A DNA stretch of 64,000 nt from Roseibium algicola. Lineage in GTDB: Bacteria; Pseudomonadota; Alphaproteobacteria; Rhizobiales; Stappiaceae. Below the pieces are notes generated by a model that was given only the letters and a program-made list of their open reading frames with translations, made no database searches and had not been told where the DNA came from. Positions 26,473 to 34,849 of the stretch are shown piece after piece. The stretch covers positions 4,803,001 to 4,867,000 of the forward strand of contig NZ_CP019630.1 of assembly GCF_001999245.1 (NCBI RefSeq). The letters run 5' to 3'. Every line of letters begins with the position of its first letter. Position 1 is the stretch's first letter. A program made the position numbers and the translations under genes.

Positions 26473-26620
26473 TCCTCTCCTCGGTCACCCCGGACGCAGC
26501 GAAGCGGAGATCCGGGGCCGGGGAACCCAGGCGCATGATCAGTGGCTGCACCTTTCAGCCGATCTAGTGGCTCCCCGATCCCGGCTCGCGCAGCGCTTGG
26601 CCGGGATGACGAGAGGAGAG
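26473..26620. repeat. Palindromic intergenic element with inverted ends
   Basis: The left end (26473-26493, TCCTCTCCTCGGTCACCCCG and one more base) is an imperfect inverted copy of the right end (26601-26620, CCGGGATGACGAGAGGAGAG). In between are smaller inverted GATCCGGGG/CCCCGATC and GTGGCT/AGCCAC-like arms. The gap 26428-26701 has no credible gene. It looks like a dispersed intergenic palindromic repeat or a small non-autonomous element; no flanking target duplication is evident. Confidence 0.5.
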
Positions 26621-26701
26621 GCGCGTGGGCTTGGAGAAGAGAGAAAGAGAAGCCTGCCGACTGCGTGCGCAGAGTGAGAGCGGTCATCCTGACATCCCCC
26701 T

Positions 26702-27628
26702 TCAGTAATAGAAATAGCGGGTGAAGTGGAAGAACAGCGGCGCGGTGTAGGTCAGGCTGTCTATCCGGTCGAGGATGCCACCATGACCGGGAATAAGACT
26801 GCCGGTGTCCTTGACGCCGAGATCCCGCTTCAGGGCCGAGACGGTGACATCTCCAACGAACCCTGCAACCGGGATCAGCAGGCCGGCGGCAGCGGCGTGG
26901 ATCATGTCAAAGGGCGTGACCAGCGGTGCGGTCAGAAGGGACAGAACGAAAGTGGTTGCAACGCCGCCAAGAAAGCCTTCCCACGTCTTGTTGGGACTGA
27001 CGCCCGGAATGATCTTGTGACGGCCAAACAGTTTGCCCCAGGTGTATTGGGCAACGTCGTTGAACTGGGTCAGGAACAGGAGGAACAGCAGCAGGCCTGG
27101 ACCGCCGGTGCTGTTGGCCTCGGTCGCCGGCAGGATCAGGAGGAAAGCCGCGTGGCTGATGGAAAAGACGCACAGCATCAGGCCCCAGTTGAGGGTGCCG
27201 ACAGCGCGCAGGAAGCCCTCGGTCTGCTGGGTCAGAAGGCTGACGAAGGGCAGGAACAGGAACATGTAGACCGGGATGAACACCGCGAACATGCCATAGT
27301 AGCTATCGTAGACCCAGAAGTACTGCACGGGGATCGACAGATACGCCCAGAACAGCACCCGCCTGTCAGCCCGGCGGGTGGGGATCATCGAAAAATACTC
27401 CTTCAGCGCCAGGAAGCTGATGAGGGCGAAAACAATGATCGAGACCGTGTTGCTCACCAGGAAGGAGACGGTGAAGATTGCCACCATCACCCACCAGCTG
27501 ACGGTGCGCTGAACCAGTTCGCTCATGTTCTTGGTGGAGCGTTTCGAAATCACGAAGACGATGGCGCTGGCAACGCACAGCACGGCCCAGATGCCGATCA
27601 GGGCCCAATGGATGGTCAGGAGGTTCAT
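26702..27628 (-). CDS. Phosphatidate cytidylyltransferase (CdsA/YnbB-like)
   Basis: A 308-residue membrane enzyme that makes CDP-diacylglycerol from CTP and phosphatidate. The full family signature SALKRDLGVKDTGSLIPGHG and the following GILDRIDS are at the C-terminus. About seven membrane helices precede it. I chose the ATG at 27628, which overlaps the stop of the upstream CDP-alcohol transferase as ATGA; a longer reading would run antisense-like into that gene. With the YnbA-like neighbour this resembles the E. coli ynbA-ynbB pair, not the housekeeping cdsA context. Confidence 0.9.
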   Translation of the reverse strand: MNLLTIHWALIGIWAVLCVASAIVFVISKRSTKNMSELVQRTVSWWVMVAIFTVSFLVSNTVSIIVFALISFLALKEYFSMIPTRRADRRVLFWAYLSIPVQYFWVYDSYYGMFAVFIPVYMFLFLPFVSLLTQQTEGFLRAVGTLNWGLMLCVFSISHAAFLLILPATEANSTGGPGLLLFLLFLTQFNDVAQYTWGKLFGRHKIIPGVSPNKTWEGFLGGVATTFVLSLLTAPLVTPFDMIHAAAAGLLIPVAGFVGDVTVSALKRDLGVKDTGSLIPGHGGILDRIDSLTYTAPLFFHFTRYFYY

Positions 27629-28236
27629 GCGGATTGTTTCTCCCTGATTGCCGCCCTGGCGCGGTTGAAGATGGTGACCGCGGACAGCGCCAGCCCGGCA
27701 CCGAAAAGGATCTGATAAAGGAGAGGCGCGGTCAGGCCAAAGGCCATCAGTAACCCGCAAAGACCGAACAGGGCTGCCCGGTCGCTCTTGCCGAAGGGGC
27801 CGTCATACCGGCGGCTTGCACCGATCTGGACTGCGATCACGCCGGTCATTTCACCGATAATGGCAAGTACGACCAGTCCGACGACAATCGGCCCATCGAC
27901 AAAAGGCAGGAGTGCGAAGGGCAGGTAGAGCGCAGCGTCTGACAGCACATCGCCCAGTTCGTTGAGCACCGCGCCAAGGTCGGATTTCTGGTCGTGTTCC
28001 CGCGCCAGCATGCCGTCGATGGCATTGAGGCCCATGCGGATGAACAGAACCAGCGGCAGCAGGATCAGGGGCAGGAACGAGCCGGGAAAGATCCAGAGCA
28101 GCAGGCCTTCGCCAATCGACAGGCCAAGCGCGGCCAGGGTTACCTGATTGGCTGTCACCCCGTTTGCGGCAAGCGATCTGCACACGGGGCGAAGCAGGTC
28201 CTGAAAACGGGACTTCAGCTGGTAAATCGTTGGCAT
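27625..28236 (-). CDS. CDP-alcohol phosphatidyltransferase, YnbA-like, with a variant catalytic motif
   Basis: A 203-residue membrane enzyme of the family that moves a phosphatidyl group from CDP-diacylglycerol to an alcohol. The canonical motif is D-x2-DG-x2-AR-x8-G-x3-D-x3-D. Here it reads N71-AI-D74G-ML-AR-x8-G-AVL-N92-ELG-D96, so the first and third aspartates are asparagine. The DGMLARE core and order of domains fit the YnbA subfamily as I recall it. It is first in the leftward operon. Either the subfamily uses a modified metal site or the activity differs. Confidence 0.8.
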   Translation of the reverse strand: MPTIYQLKSRFQDLLRPVCRSLAANGVTANQVTLAALGLSIGEGLLLWIFPGSFLPLILLPLVLFIRMGLNAIDGMLAREHDQKSDLGAVLNELGDVLSDAALYLPFALLPFVDGPIVVGLVVLAIIGEMTGVIAVQIGASRRYDGPFGKSDRAALFGLCGLLMAFGLTAPLLYQILFGAGLALSAVTIFNRARAAIREKQSA

Positions 28237-28317
28237 TCAAAAACTTTCCCGACTAATTTTCGGGAAAGATATAGGTATAGATCACCCGGTGCACGCTAGA
28301 ATTTCAATTACCTGCTG

Positions 28318-29028
28318 TCACTTCCTGACAGGGTGGCGCTGGAGCAGGCGTTTCAGGTGATCAGTAACATTTTCCGGCTCTTCCAGCGGTGTCAGGTGGC
28401 CACTGTGTTCCAGGACGACAAGGTCCGCTGACGGGATCAGGCTGGCCATGGACCGATGAAGCTCCGGCGGTGTCAACTGATCATGATTGCCACACAGCAA
28501 CAGAGTCGGGCACGTAATGCCGGTGAGCGACGCGCGGCTGTCGGGGCGAGCAATGCGGGTCTGGCGAATGAAGACGTCCGGGCCAAGGCGCCGCGTCATG
28601 GCACGAACCCGATTGATCATGTCGGCATTGTCCCGGTTTTCCGGGGCAAGATAGGACTGGGCGAGTTTTCTGCCGAAACCGTGGAAACGGCCCGGTTTCG
28701 ACGCCTGGGAAATCAGCTCTTCGCGCTCTGCGGCGCGTTCCGGCGTGTCAGGCAGCATGGTGGTGTCGAGGAGGGCGAGATGGGTCACGCGTTCCGGGGC
28801 GCGGCGCAGGATTTCCTGAGCGACGATACCGCCGAGCGAAAACCCGGCCAGCGCAAAGCGGTCCTCGCTGGTGGCCAGAACCATTTCCGCCAGAGCCCCC
28901 AGCGAACTACCGCGTGTTATGTCCGCAACCCGGGGGCGAGCGATGTCAGCGAGACCGGTGATCTGATCCCGCCAGAGATCCGCATCGTTCAGGAGCCCCG
29001 GGATCAGGACGATCTGCGGCAGGCTCAT
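28318..29028 (-). CDS. Alpha/beta hydrolase in the itaconate-type operon
   Basis: A 236-residue predicted cytosolic esterase or thioesterase. The nucleophile elbow AGFSLGGIVAQE (serine at about 83), a late aspartate in NHDQLTPP and a histidine in EHSGHLTPLE form the triad. It is the last gene of the leftward catabolic operon. Its start overlaps the CitE-type gene by four bases (ATGA). It may hydrolyse a CoA ester or an ester precursor of the pathway substrate, which is inference. Confidence 0.82.
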   Translation of the reverse strand: MSLPQIVLIPGLLNDADLWRDQITGLADIARPRVADITRGSSLGALAEMVLATSEDRFALAGFSLGGIVAQEILRRAPERVTHLALLDTTMLPDTPERAAEREELISQASKPGRFHGFGRKLAQSYLAPENRDNADMINRVRAMTRRLGPDVFIRQTRIARPDSRASLTGITCPTLLLCGNHDQLTPPELHRSMASLIPSADLVVLEHSGHLTPLEEPENVTDHLKRLLQRHPVRK

Positions 29029-29825
29029 GCATCGGCCTCCTGCGCGGAGGCGAGGATTGTCCGGGCACGGATGCGGACCGGCTCGTCGACCATTGCGCCA
29101 TCGACATTGGCTGCGCCATCACCCGATGCGAGAACACGCCTGGCCCACTCGATTTCGTCTAGGCTCGGGGCGAAGGCGCGTTTGATCTCGGCAAGCTGTC
29201 TTGGGTGAATGCAGAGTTTGCCGGCCATACCGAGATCCCGTGCATGGCAGGCGTCTTCAAATGTCTGCGCAGGATTGTCGAGCTGTGCAGTGACGCCGTC
29301 GATCGGGGCCGCGATGCCGGCAAGCCGGGACGCCAGAACCAGTTCAGAGCGAACGGGCAAGAGCACCTCCTTCAAATGCGCGCAGCCAAGATCGGCGCAA
29401 TAGTCGATGGACCCGAAAGCCAGTCGAACCACCCCATCGGTGCTTGCAATGCTCCTGGCATTGGCAAGTCCCCTGGCACTTTCAACGAGCGCGATAACCG
29501 GGACCGAGCCGCCCAGGGCAGTGTGGAGCGTGGCAATCTCTCCGGGAGCCTCCGCCTTCGGCAGCATGACGGCATCCGGTGCCAGCTTGCGAAGAGCAAC
29601 GACATCCTCCGGGTGCCACGAAGTCCCAACGGCGTTGATGCGCACGATGATAGGTTTTTCGGTGAAGCCGGTTGTCAGATTGGTACGGGCGGCCTCTTTC
29701 TCCGATGCGGGAACCGCGTCTTCCAGATCCAGGATGATCGCGTCGGCTTCGGTTGCGGCTGCCTTGGGGAACCGGTCGGGCCTATTTGCCGGCACGAACA
29801 GAGGTGTCCTGACTGCCGTTACCAT
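29025..29825 (-). CDS. ccl: CitE-type lyase, likely (S)-citramalyl-CoA lyase
   Basis: A 266-residue enzyme of the HpcH/HpaI aldolase/citrate lyase beta family that cleaves hydroxyacyl-CoA esters. Key blocks are TPLFVPANRPDRF, DAIILDLEDAVP, RINAVGTSWH, VMLPKAE, and the metal-binding ALVESARGL and FGSIDYCADLG. I chose the ATG at 29825, just overlapping the hydratase stop; a longer reading lacks family similarity. With a CoA-transferase and a hydratase next to it, it most likely splits citramalyl-CoA to acetyl-CoA and pyruvate. Malyl-CoA or methylmalyl-CoA are other options. Confidence 0.78.
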   Translation of the reverse strand: MVTAVRTPLFVPANRPDRFPKAAATEADAIILDLEDAVPASEKEAARTNLTTGFTEKPIIVRINAVGTSWHPEDVVALRKLAPDAVMLPKAEAPGEIATLHTALGGSVPVIALVESARGLANARSIASTDGVVRLAFGSIDYCADLGCAHLKEVLLPVRSELVLASRLAGIAAPIDGVTAQLDNPAQTFEDACHARDLGMAGKLCIHPRQLAEIKRAFAPSLDEIEWARRVLASGDGAANVDGAMVDEPVRIRARTILASAQEADA

Positions 29826-30655
29826 GCTGCCGTCGCCTCCATGGCAACCGGGCCGCCAAGCTGCGCGGTCCAGAGCTTCATGGTTTCTCCCTCCGTTTGC
29901 GCGTTCACCGTGAAGTCCGCCGTATCGAATATGGTCGACAGACTTCGAAACCGGAAGGTTTTCGGTGCTCTTTCCTTGAGATCCGCAGCGAACTGGCAAA
30001 GCAATGTTGCCTGCAAGGGACCGTGAACAATAAGCCCTGGATAGCCTTCCACGTCGCGGACATAGTCCTTGTCGTAGTGGATGCGGTGCCCATTGAAGGT
30101 CATGGCCGAATAGCGGAAGAGGTAAGCGGCCGATGGCGTGATCTGCATGACGTCGTCTCCAGCCGGTGCAGGCGCCGCGGTCGACTTCATGCCCGCAACG
30201 TTCTGCGCCTCCCGGTAGACGATGTCCTGACGCTCGTTCAAGACAGGTCTGCCGTCAGAAGTGACTTCATGATTGACCGTGACGAAACAGAGTGGCCCGG
30301 TGCGGCCCTGTTTCAGGACCACATCCCTGACGGTTGACACCCGCCGGACCTCTTCGCCAATCCGGATGTCACCCTGGAAGGTAAACTCGCCGCCTGCCCA
30401 CATGCGCCGGGGCAGGGGCACGGGCGGCAGGAAGCCGCCACGGGCTGCATGACCGTCCGGCCCCAGACCGGCTGTCTGAACGGCCGGCTGAGCAAGGCAG
30501 AAATGGATCAGCAGCGGCGCGATATCACCTGGAGCTTCACCTGATGTCCGGTCAAAGGTCGCGTTGAATTGGCGAACCAGTGCGGGGTTCAAGACCTCCG
30601 AGGCGCTGTCTTCGCGCCCTATCCAGCCGCGCAGGTGGTCGATGTCGAGGTCCAT
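29819..30655 (-). CDS. ich: FAS1/MaoC-type hydratase, likely itaconyl-CoA hydratase
   Basis: A 278-residue double-hotdog protein. The N-terminal FAS1-like dehydratase domain covers about residues 8-145. The C-terminal hotdog has the hydratase motif FNGHRIHYDKDYVRDVEGYP and then GLIVHGPLQATLL. The same layout is found in mesaconyl-C4-CoA hydratase and itaconyl-CoA hydratase. I chose the ATG at 30655, which has GGAGG 7 bases upstream, over a GTG two codons earlier. It sits between the CoA-transferase and the lyase, which fits hydration of itaconyl-CoA or mesaconyl-CoA. Confidence 0.78.
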   Translation of the reverse strand: MDLDIDHLRGWIGREDSASEVLNPALVRQFNATFDRTSGEAPGDIAPLLIHFCLAQPAVQTAGLGPDGHAARGGFLPPVPLPRRMWAGGEFTFQGDIRIGEEVRRVSTVRDVVLKQGRTGPLCFVTVNHEVTSDGRPVLNERQDIVYREAQNVAGMKSTAAPAPAGDDVMQITPSAAYLFRYSAMTFNGHRIHYDKDYVRDVEGYPGLIVHGPLQATLLCQFAADLKERAPKTFRFRSLSTIFDTADFTVNAQTEGETMKLWTAQLGGPVAMEATAAW

Positions 30656-30657
30656 GA

Positions 30658-31755
30658 TCACGCCTCCAGGGGCTTGAGGGCCGGGATAGGGCCGTAGCTG
30701 CGCGGTTCGCCCGAAAAGATGGCTGCAGGGGCGGGGAAGGAGACCGGGCCATTCGGGCTGTCGACGGTGATACGCCTCAGGTGCAGATGGGTCGACAGGC
30801 CTTCCATATCGTTGACCGAGGCCAATGCGATATTAGCCTCCGTCAGCAACCTGATGGCCGTTTCGGCATCAAATTTCGCAAAGGCTTCGGCAACAGCGGC
30901 ATCCGTTTCACTGCGATTGTTCACCCGCGCGACGTTTGTTGCGAACCTTGGATCGGTGCCGAGTTCGGGTTTTCCAATGAAGTCGCTGCAAAGGGTCCTC
31001 CATTCCCGGTCGCTTTGAATGGCGATCAGAATTGCCGGACCTTCCTTTGGCTGGAAGACGCCATAGGGCGCAATCGAAGGATGGGCGAGGCCGACCCGCT
31101 GGGGGCTCTTGCCGCCTTCATGGTTGAGAAGGGGGACGGTCAGCCAGTCGGCCAGAACATCGAACATGGAGACCGAGATCTGCGTGCCCTTGCCGGTGAT
31201 CCCGCGCTGGATCAGGGCTTCCAGAATGGCGGTATAGGCCGTTGCCCCGGTGGCGATGTCGACAAGGGAAATTCCGACACGCGCGGGTTCGTTCGGTCCG
31301 CCGGTGATCGAACAAAGACCGGTTTCGGCCTGGATCAGCAAATCATAGGCCTTGCGGTCGGCCATCGGCCCAGTTTCGCCGAAACCGCTGATGGAGCAGG
31401 TAATAAGGCGCGGATAATCCAGCACCAACCTGCCCGGATCAAAACCAAGGCGGGCCAGGGCGCCAGGCTTGAGGTTCTGGATCAGGACATCGGCGTTTGC
31501 GATCAGCTGCGCCAGCTTTTCCTTGCCCGTGTCGGAACCAAGATCCAGCGTGATGCTGTCCTTGCCCCGGTTCAGCCAGACAAAGTAACTCGACTGGCCC
31601 TTGGCAACGTCGTCATACCCCCGGGCAAAATCACCTTCGGGCCGTTCGACCTTGGTGACTGTCGCTCCGGCATCCGCAAGCCGGGACGTGGCGTAGGGGG
31701 CGGCCACCGCCTGTTCGATGGCGACGACCTTCAATCCTTCCAGCGGCAGCACCAT
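30658..31755 (-). CDS. ict: CaiB/BaiF family III CoA-transferase, likely itaconate CoA-transferase
   Basis: A 365-residue CoA-transferase. The N-terminal GLKVVAIEQAVAAPYATSRL and GADVTK-like AGATVTKVERPEGDFAR blocks bind CoA. The catalytic aspartate is expected at D166 in GISLVDIATG. The family moves CoA between short carboxylic acids such as succinate and the substrate. It overlaps the acyl-CoA dehydrogenase stop/start by one base, and the hydratase starts two bases after its stop. The neighbourhood supports itaconate or a related C5 dicarboxylate as the acceptor. Confidence 0.8.
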   Translation of the reverse strand: MVLPLEGLKVVAIEQAVAAPYATSRLADAGATVTKVERPEGDFARGYDDVAKGQSSYFVWLNRGKDSITLDLGSDTGKEKLAQLIANADVLIQNLKPGALARLGFDPGRLVLDYPRLITCSISGFGETGPMADRKAYDLLIQAETGLCSITGGPNEPARVGISLVDIATGATAYTAILEALIQRGITGKGTQISVSMFDVLADWLTVPLLNHEGGKSPQRVGLAHPSIAPYGVFQPKEGPAILIAIQSDREWRTLCSDFIGKPELGTDPRFATNVARVNNRSETDAAVAEAFAKFDAETAIRLLTEANIALASVNDMEGLSTHLHLRRITVDSPNGPVSFPAPAAIFSGEPRSYGPIPALKPLEA

Positions 31756-32915
31756 CAGAACGACCTCGGCAGGCCAAGCACATGCTCGGCAACATAAGAA
31801 AGGATGAGGTTGGTGGAGATTGGCGCTACCTGGTAGAGCCGCGTCTCGCGGAACTTGCGCTCGACGTCATATTCGCAGGCAAAACCGAAGCCGCCATGGA
31901 ACTGGATGCAGGCATTTGCGGCTTCCCAGCTTGCCTTTGCGGCCAGGTATTTGGCCATGTTTGCCTCCGCGCCGCAGGGAGCGCCGGCATCAAACAGGCT
32001 ACAGGCCTTGTAGCGCATCAGGTTGGCCGCCTCGATCTCGATATAGGCTTCGGCTATGGGAAACTGGACGCCCTGGTTCTGGCCTATGGGACGGCCGAAG
32101 ACTTCCCGTTCGCGCACATAGTCGGTCACCTTGTCGGTGAACCAGTAGCCATCACCGATACATTCGGCGGCAATCAACGTGCGTTCGGCGTTGAGGCCGG
32201 TAAGGATATATTTGAAGCCTTTTCCTTCCTCGCCGATGAGATTTTCTTCCGGGATTTCCAGATTGTCGAAGAAGAGTTCGTTGGTCTCGTGGTTGACCAT
32301 GTTCAGGATCGGGCGAACCTCCATGCCTGATTTCATGGCTTGCCTGATATCGACCAGGAAGATCGAAAGGCCTTCCGATTTCTTCTGCACGTCGGCAAGC
32401 GGCGTTGTGCGCGCCAGGAGGATCATCAGGTCGGAATGCTGCACACGGCTGATCCAGACCTTCTGGCCGTTGACGACGTAGCGGTCGCCCTTCTTCACGG
32501 CGGTGGTCTTGATCCTGGTGGTGTCCGTGCCCGTGGTCGGCTCGGTCACGCCCATGGACTGCAACCGCAATTCGCCGCTTGCGATCTTCGGCAGATATTT
32601 CAGCCGCTGTTCTTCCGAGCCATGCCGCACGAGCGTGTTCATGTTGTACATCTGGCCGTGACAAGCGCCGGAATTGCCGCCTGCACGGTTGATTTCTTCC
32701 ATGATGACCGAAGCTTCGGTGAGCCCGAGGCCCGATCCGCCGTAGTCCTCCGGGATAAGTGCGGCCATCCAGCCTTCGCGTGTCAGGGCGTCGACAAATT
32801 CTTCCGGATAGGAGCGGGCCTCATCGATCTTGCGGTGGTATTCGGCGGGAAACTGGGCACATAGCGCGCGGATGCCGTCGCGAATGTCCTGGTAGCTGTC
32901 GGTTTGGCTTGTCAT
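31755..32915 (-). CDS. Acyl-CoA dehydrogenase in the itaconate-type operon
   Basis: A 386-residue FAD enzyme that introduces a 2,3-double bond into an acyl-CoA. The N-terminal helical domain, the SMGVTEPTTGTDTTRIKTTA motif, the middle domain with VNGQKVWISR, and the C-terminal QFHGGFGFACEYDVERKFRE block are all present. It is first in the leftward operon and divergent from the LysR gene. An acyl-CoA dehydrogenase is also in the Pseudomonas itaconate cluster, where its job is unclear. It could feed a saturated analogue such as methylsuccinyl-CoA into the pathway. Confidence 0.88.
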   Translation of the reverse strand: MTSQTDSYQDIRDGIRALCAQFPAEYHRKIDEARSYPEEFVDALTREGWMAALIPEDYGGSGLGLTEASVIMEEINRAGGNSGACHGQMYNMNTLVRHGSEEQRLKYLPKIASGELRLQSMGVTEPTTGTDTTRIKTTAVKKGDRYVVNGQKVWISRVQHSDLMILLARTTPLADVQKKSEGLSIFLVDIRQAMKSGMEVRPILNMVNHETNELFFDNLEIPEENLIGEEGKGFKYILTGLNAERTLIAAECIGDGYWFTDKVTDYVREREVFGRPIGQNQGVQFPIAEAYIEIEAANLMRYKACSLFDAGAPCGAEANMAKYLAAKASWEAANACIQFHGGFGFACEYDVERKFRETRLYQVAPISTNLILSYVAEHVLGLPRSF

Positions 32916-32998
32916 ATGGGCTTTTCGTCTGGCGTGTTCGTTGACCGCAGTTAAGCCGCTGAACTGCTATTGAACAAATATATGTTTTGGATGGGTAT

Positions 32999-33015
32999 CA
33001 TATAAATTTTATATG
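32999..33015. promoter_or_regulatory. Perfect palindrome in the acyl-CoA dehydrogenase/LysR intergenic region
   Basis: CATATAAA-T-TTTATATG is a perfect 8-1-8 palindrome ending 13 bases before the LysR start. It fits the T-N11-A rule of LysR operators and is placed for autorepression of the regulator and activation of the leftward operon. Confidence 0.55.
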
Positions 33016-33028
33016 CTAACTTGTTGCC

Positions 33029-33976
33029 ATGGACATCCGCCAACTCCGCTATTTTCTGGAAATCGTTGCGCAGGGTTCGCTTACGCGGGCTGCCGAAAGC
33101 CTGCATGTGGCGCAGCCGGCCCTGTCGCTGCACCTGAAGAACATGGAGGAGCAGCTTGGCACCAGGCTGCTGACGCGCAGTCGCTCCGGTGTCACGCCCA
33201 CGGAGGCGGGAGACCTGCTGCTGCAAAGGGCGCGGGCAATTCTCGAGGATCTGGCGCGCACGGAAGACGATATCCGCAATCTGGAAACCGATCCGTCCGG
33301 CATCGTGCGGATCGGCCTGCCGGGCACGATCAGCGCCATGGTGTCTCTGCCGTTGATCCTGGCGGCGCGTGAGCGCTTTCCGCGGATCACGCTCAATATT
33401 ACCGAGGCCATGAGCGGTTTTGTTGGCGATTGGCTGAGCGAAGGCAAGATCGATCTTGCCGTGCTTTACAGCCGTTCCAAGGATGCACGTATCCGGTCTG
33501 AATTATTGCTTGAAGAAGAGCTTGTGGTTCTGTGGCCCGCCGATGCCGAACGTCCGCTGGAAATGAACATTGAGGCACTCGACAACGTGCCAATGGTGCT
33601 GCCGAGCGGAGCACACGGCTTGCGGGTGCTGATTGACAGGACGTTCCAGGCGCTGGGCTTTGCACCCGAAATCGCGATGGAAATCGACTCCTTCAACAAT
33701 ATCAAACGCCTGGTGGCAGCCGGGTTTGGCCCGTCGATCCTGCCGCTTTACGCGGTGACTGAGGAAGTGGCAGCAGGTTCCCTTTGTGTCAGCCGCATTG
33801 CCGCGCCGGGGCTCTGGCGCGGGGCTCATCTGATGTCGCCGGGTGGACGACCGGTGACGCGGGCGCTGGAAGCGGTGCACGCTTTGCTGCGCGAGGTTAT
33901 CCTGGATCTGCGCGACAAGGGGGCCTGGGCCGCTTCCCGGCCACCGCAGGTTTCCGGCACCGAGACTGTCTCCTGA
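33029..33976 (+). CDS. LysR-type transcriptional regulator of the adjacent catabolic operon
   Basis: A 315-residue LysR regulator. The N-terminal winged helix has MDIRQLRYFLEIVAQGSLTR, ESLHVAQPALSLHLKNMEEQ and the LLTRSRSGVTPTEAG tail (residues 1-65). The substrate-binding domain follows (about 90-300). It is transcribed away from the acyl-CoA dehydrogenase operon across 113 bases with a perfect palindrome. By analogy with itaconate clusters it probably senses itaconate or its CoA ester, which is inference. Confidence 0.88.
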   Translation: MDIRQLRYFLEIVAQGSLTRAAESLHVAQPALSLHLKNMEEQLGTRLLTRSRSGVTPTEAGDLLLQRARAILEDLARTEDDIRNLETDPSGIVRIGLPGTISAMVSLPLILAARERFPRITLNITEAMSGFVGDWLSEGKIDLAVLYSRSKDARIRSELLLEEELVVLWPADAERPLEMNIEALDNVPMVLPSGAHGLRVLIDRTFQALGFAPEIAMEIDSFNNIKRLVAAGFGPSILPLYAVTEEVAAGSLCVSRIAAPGLWRGAHLMSPGGRPVTRALEAVHALLREVILDLRDKGAWAASRPPQVSGTETVS

Positions 33977-34089
33977 GGGGAACAAAACCCGGAGCTCTGT
34001 CGTTTTCCCGATACTGCCCTATGCTGCCTGAGCAAGCAGCCTGTCCATGTGTGCAAGGCTTCCCGCTATTTCTGGAGAACCGATTGACG

Positions 34090-34815
34090 ATGATCGACGC
34101 TGTCCTGCTGACCTCGCCCCGTATTTCCACCTTTGATGACCAGACCTATCTCACGAACGCCAGCAGCTTTTTCTTTGCGCGTGATGAGCGCCTGTTTCTC
34201 GTTACCAGCCGGCATGTCATGGTGGATGAGCCAAGCGGGCATCATCCCTCCCGTATCGAAATCGAACTCCACAACGACCCTGAAAACCTGGCCGACTCCA
34301 TCGCTTTTTCGATTCCGCTTTTCCGGGATGGCAAAAGCCTCTGGCGTCAGGGAGAGGATACGGCAGGCGATATCGACGTTGCCGTGATCGAGATTGACCG
34401 GGCGGCGCTACCTGAAAATATCGTCTATCGGGCCTTCGGGCCGGAACACCTGAGTGACCCGCAAGAGCATGTCGAGATCGGATCATCCATTCTGGTTGTC
34501 GGTTTCCCGCTCGGGTTTCATGACACGCTCCATCACATGCCGGTGGTCCGCCACGCGGTCGTGGCTTCCTCCTTCGGCTTTCGGTTTCAGGGCATGGGCT
34601 ATTTCCTGACCGATGCCCGCACGCATCGCGGCACAAGTGGGGCTCCGGTGGTCATGCGCAATACGGCAGACACCGCAAGCGAACTGCCGTGGAAACTGCT
34701 TGGCGTTCACTCTGCCCGCCTCGATGTCGGCACGCGCGATCTCGTGCTGGATGAGGCGCTAGGCCTCAATTGCGCCTGGTATGCGGACATTCTGATGACG
34801 CTTACGGAGGGGTGA
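34090..34815 (+). CDS. Trypsin-like serine protease domain protein
   Basis: A 241-residue protein with a chymotrypsin-fold protease triad: His42 in TSRHVMV, Asp96 in GDIDVAVIE and Ser183 in RGTSGAPVV. No signal peptide or PDZ domain is seen, so it may act in the cytosol or be exported by another route. I took the ATG at 34090; a TTG two codons earlier is a little better spaced to GGAGAA. It stands alone between the LysR gene and the DUF1287 gene. Its substrate is unknown. Confidence 0.78.
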   Translation: MIDAVLLTSPRISTFDDQTYLTNASSFFFARDERLFLVTSRHVMVDEPSGHHPSRIEIELHNDPENLADSIAFSIPLFRDGKSLWRQGEDTAGDIDVAVIEIDRAALPENIVYRAFGPEHLSDPQEHVEIGSSILVVGFPLGFHDTLHHMPVVRHAVVASSFGFRFQGMGYFLTDARTHRGTSGAPVVMRNTADTASELPWKLLGVHSARLDVGTRDLVLDEALGLNCAWYADILMTLTEG

Positions 34816-34849
34816 CCCACCGTCAAAGGCAAACTTCAGCCCTGTAGCG

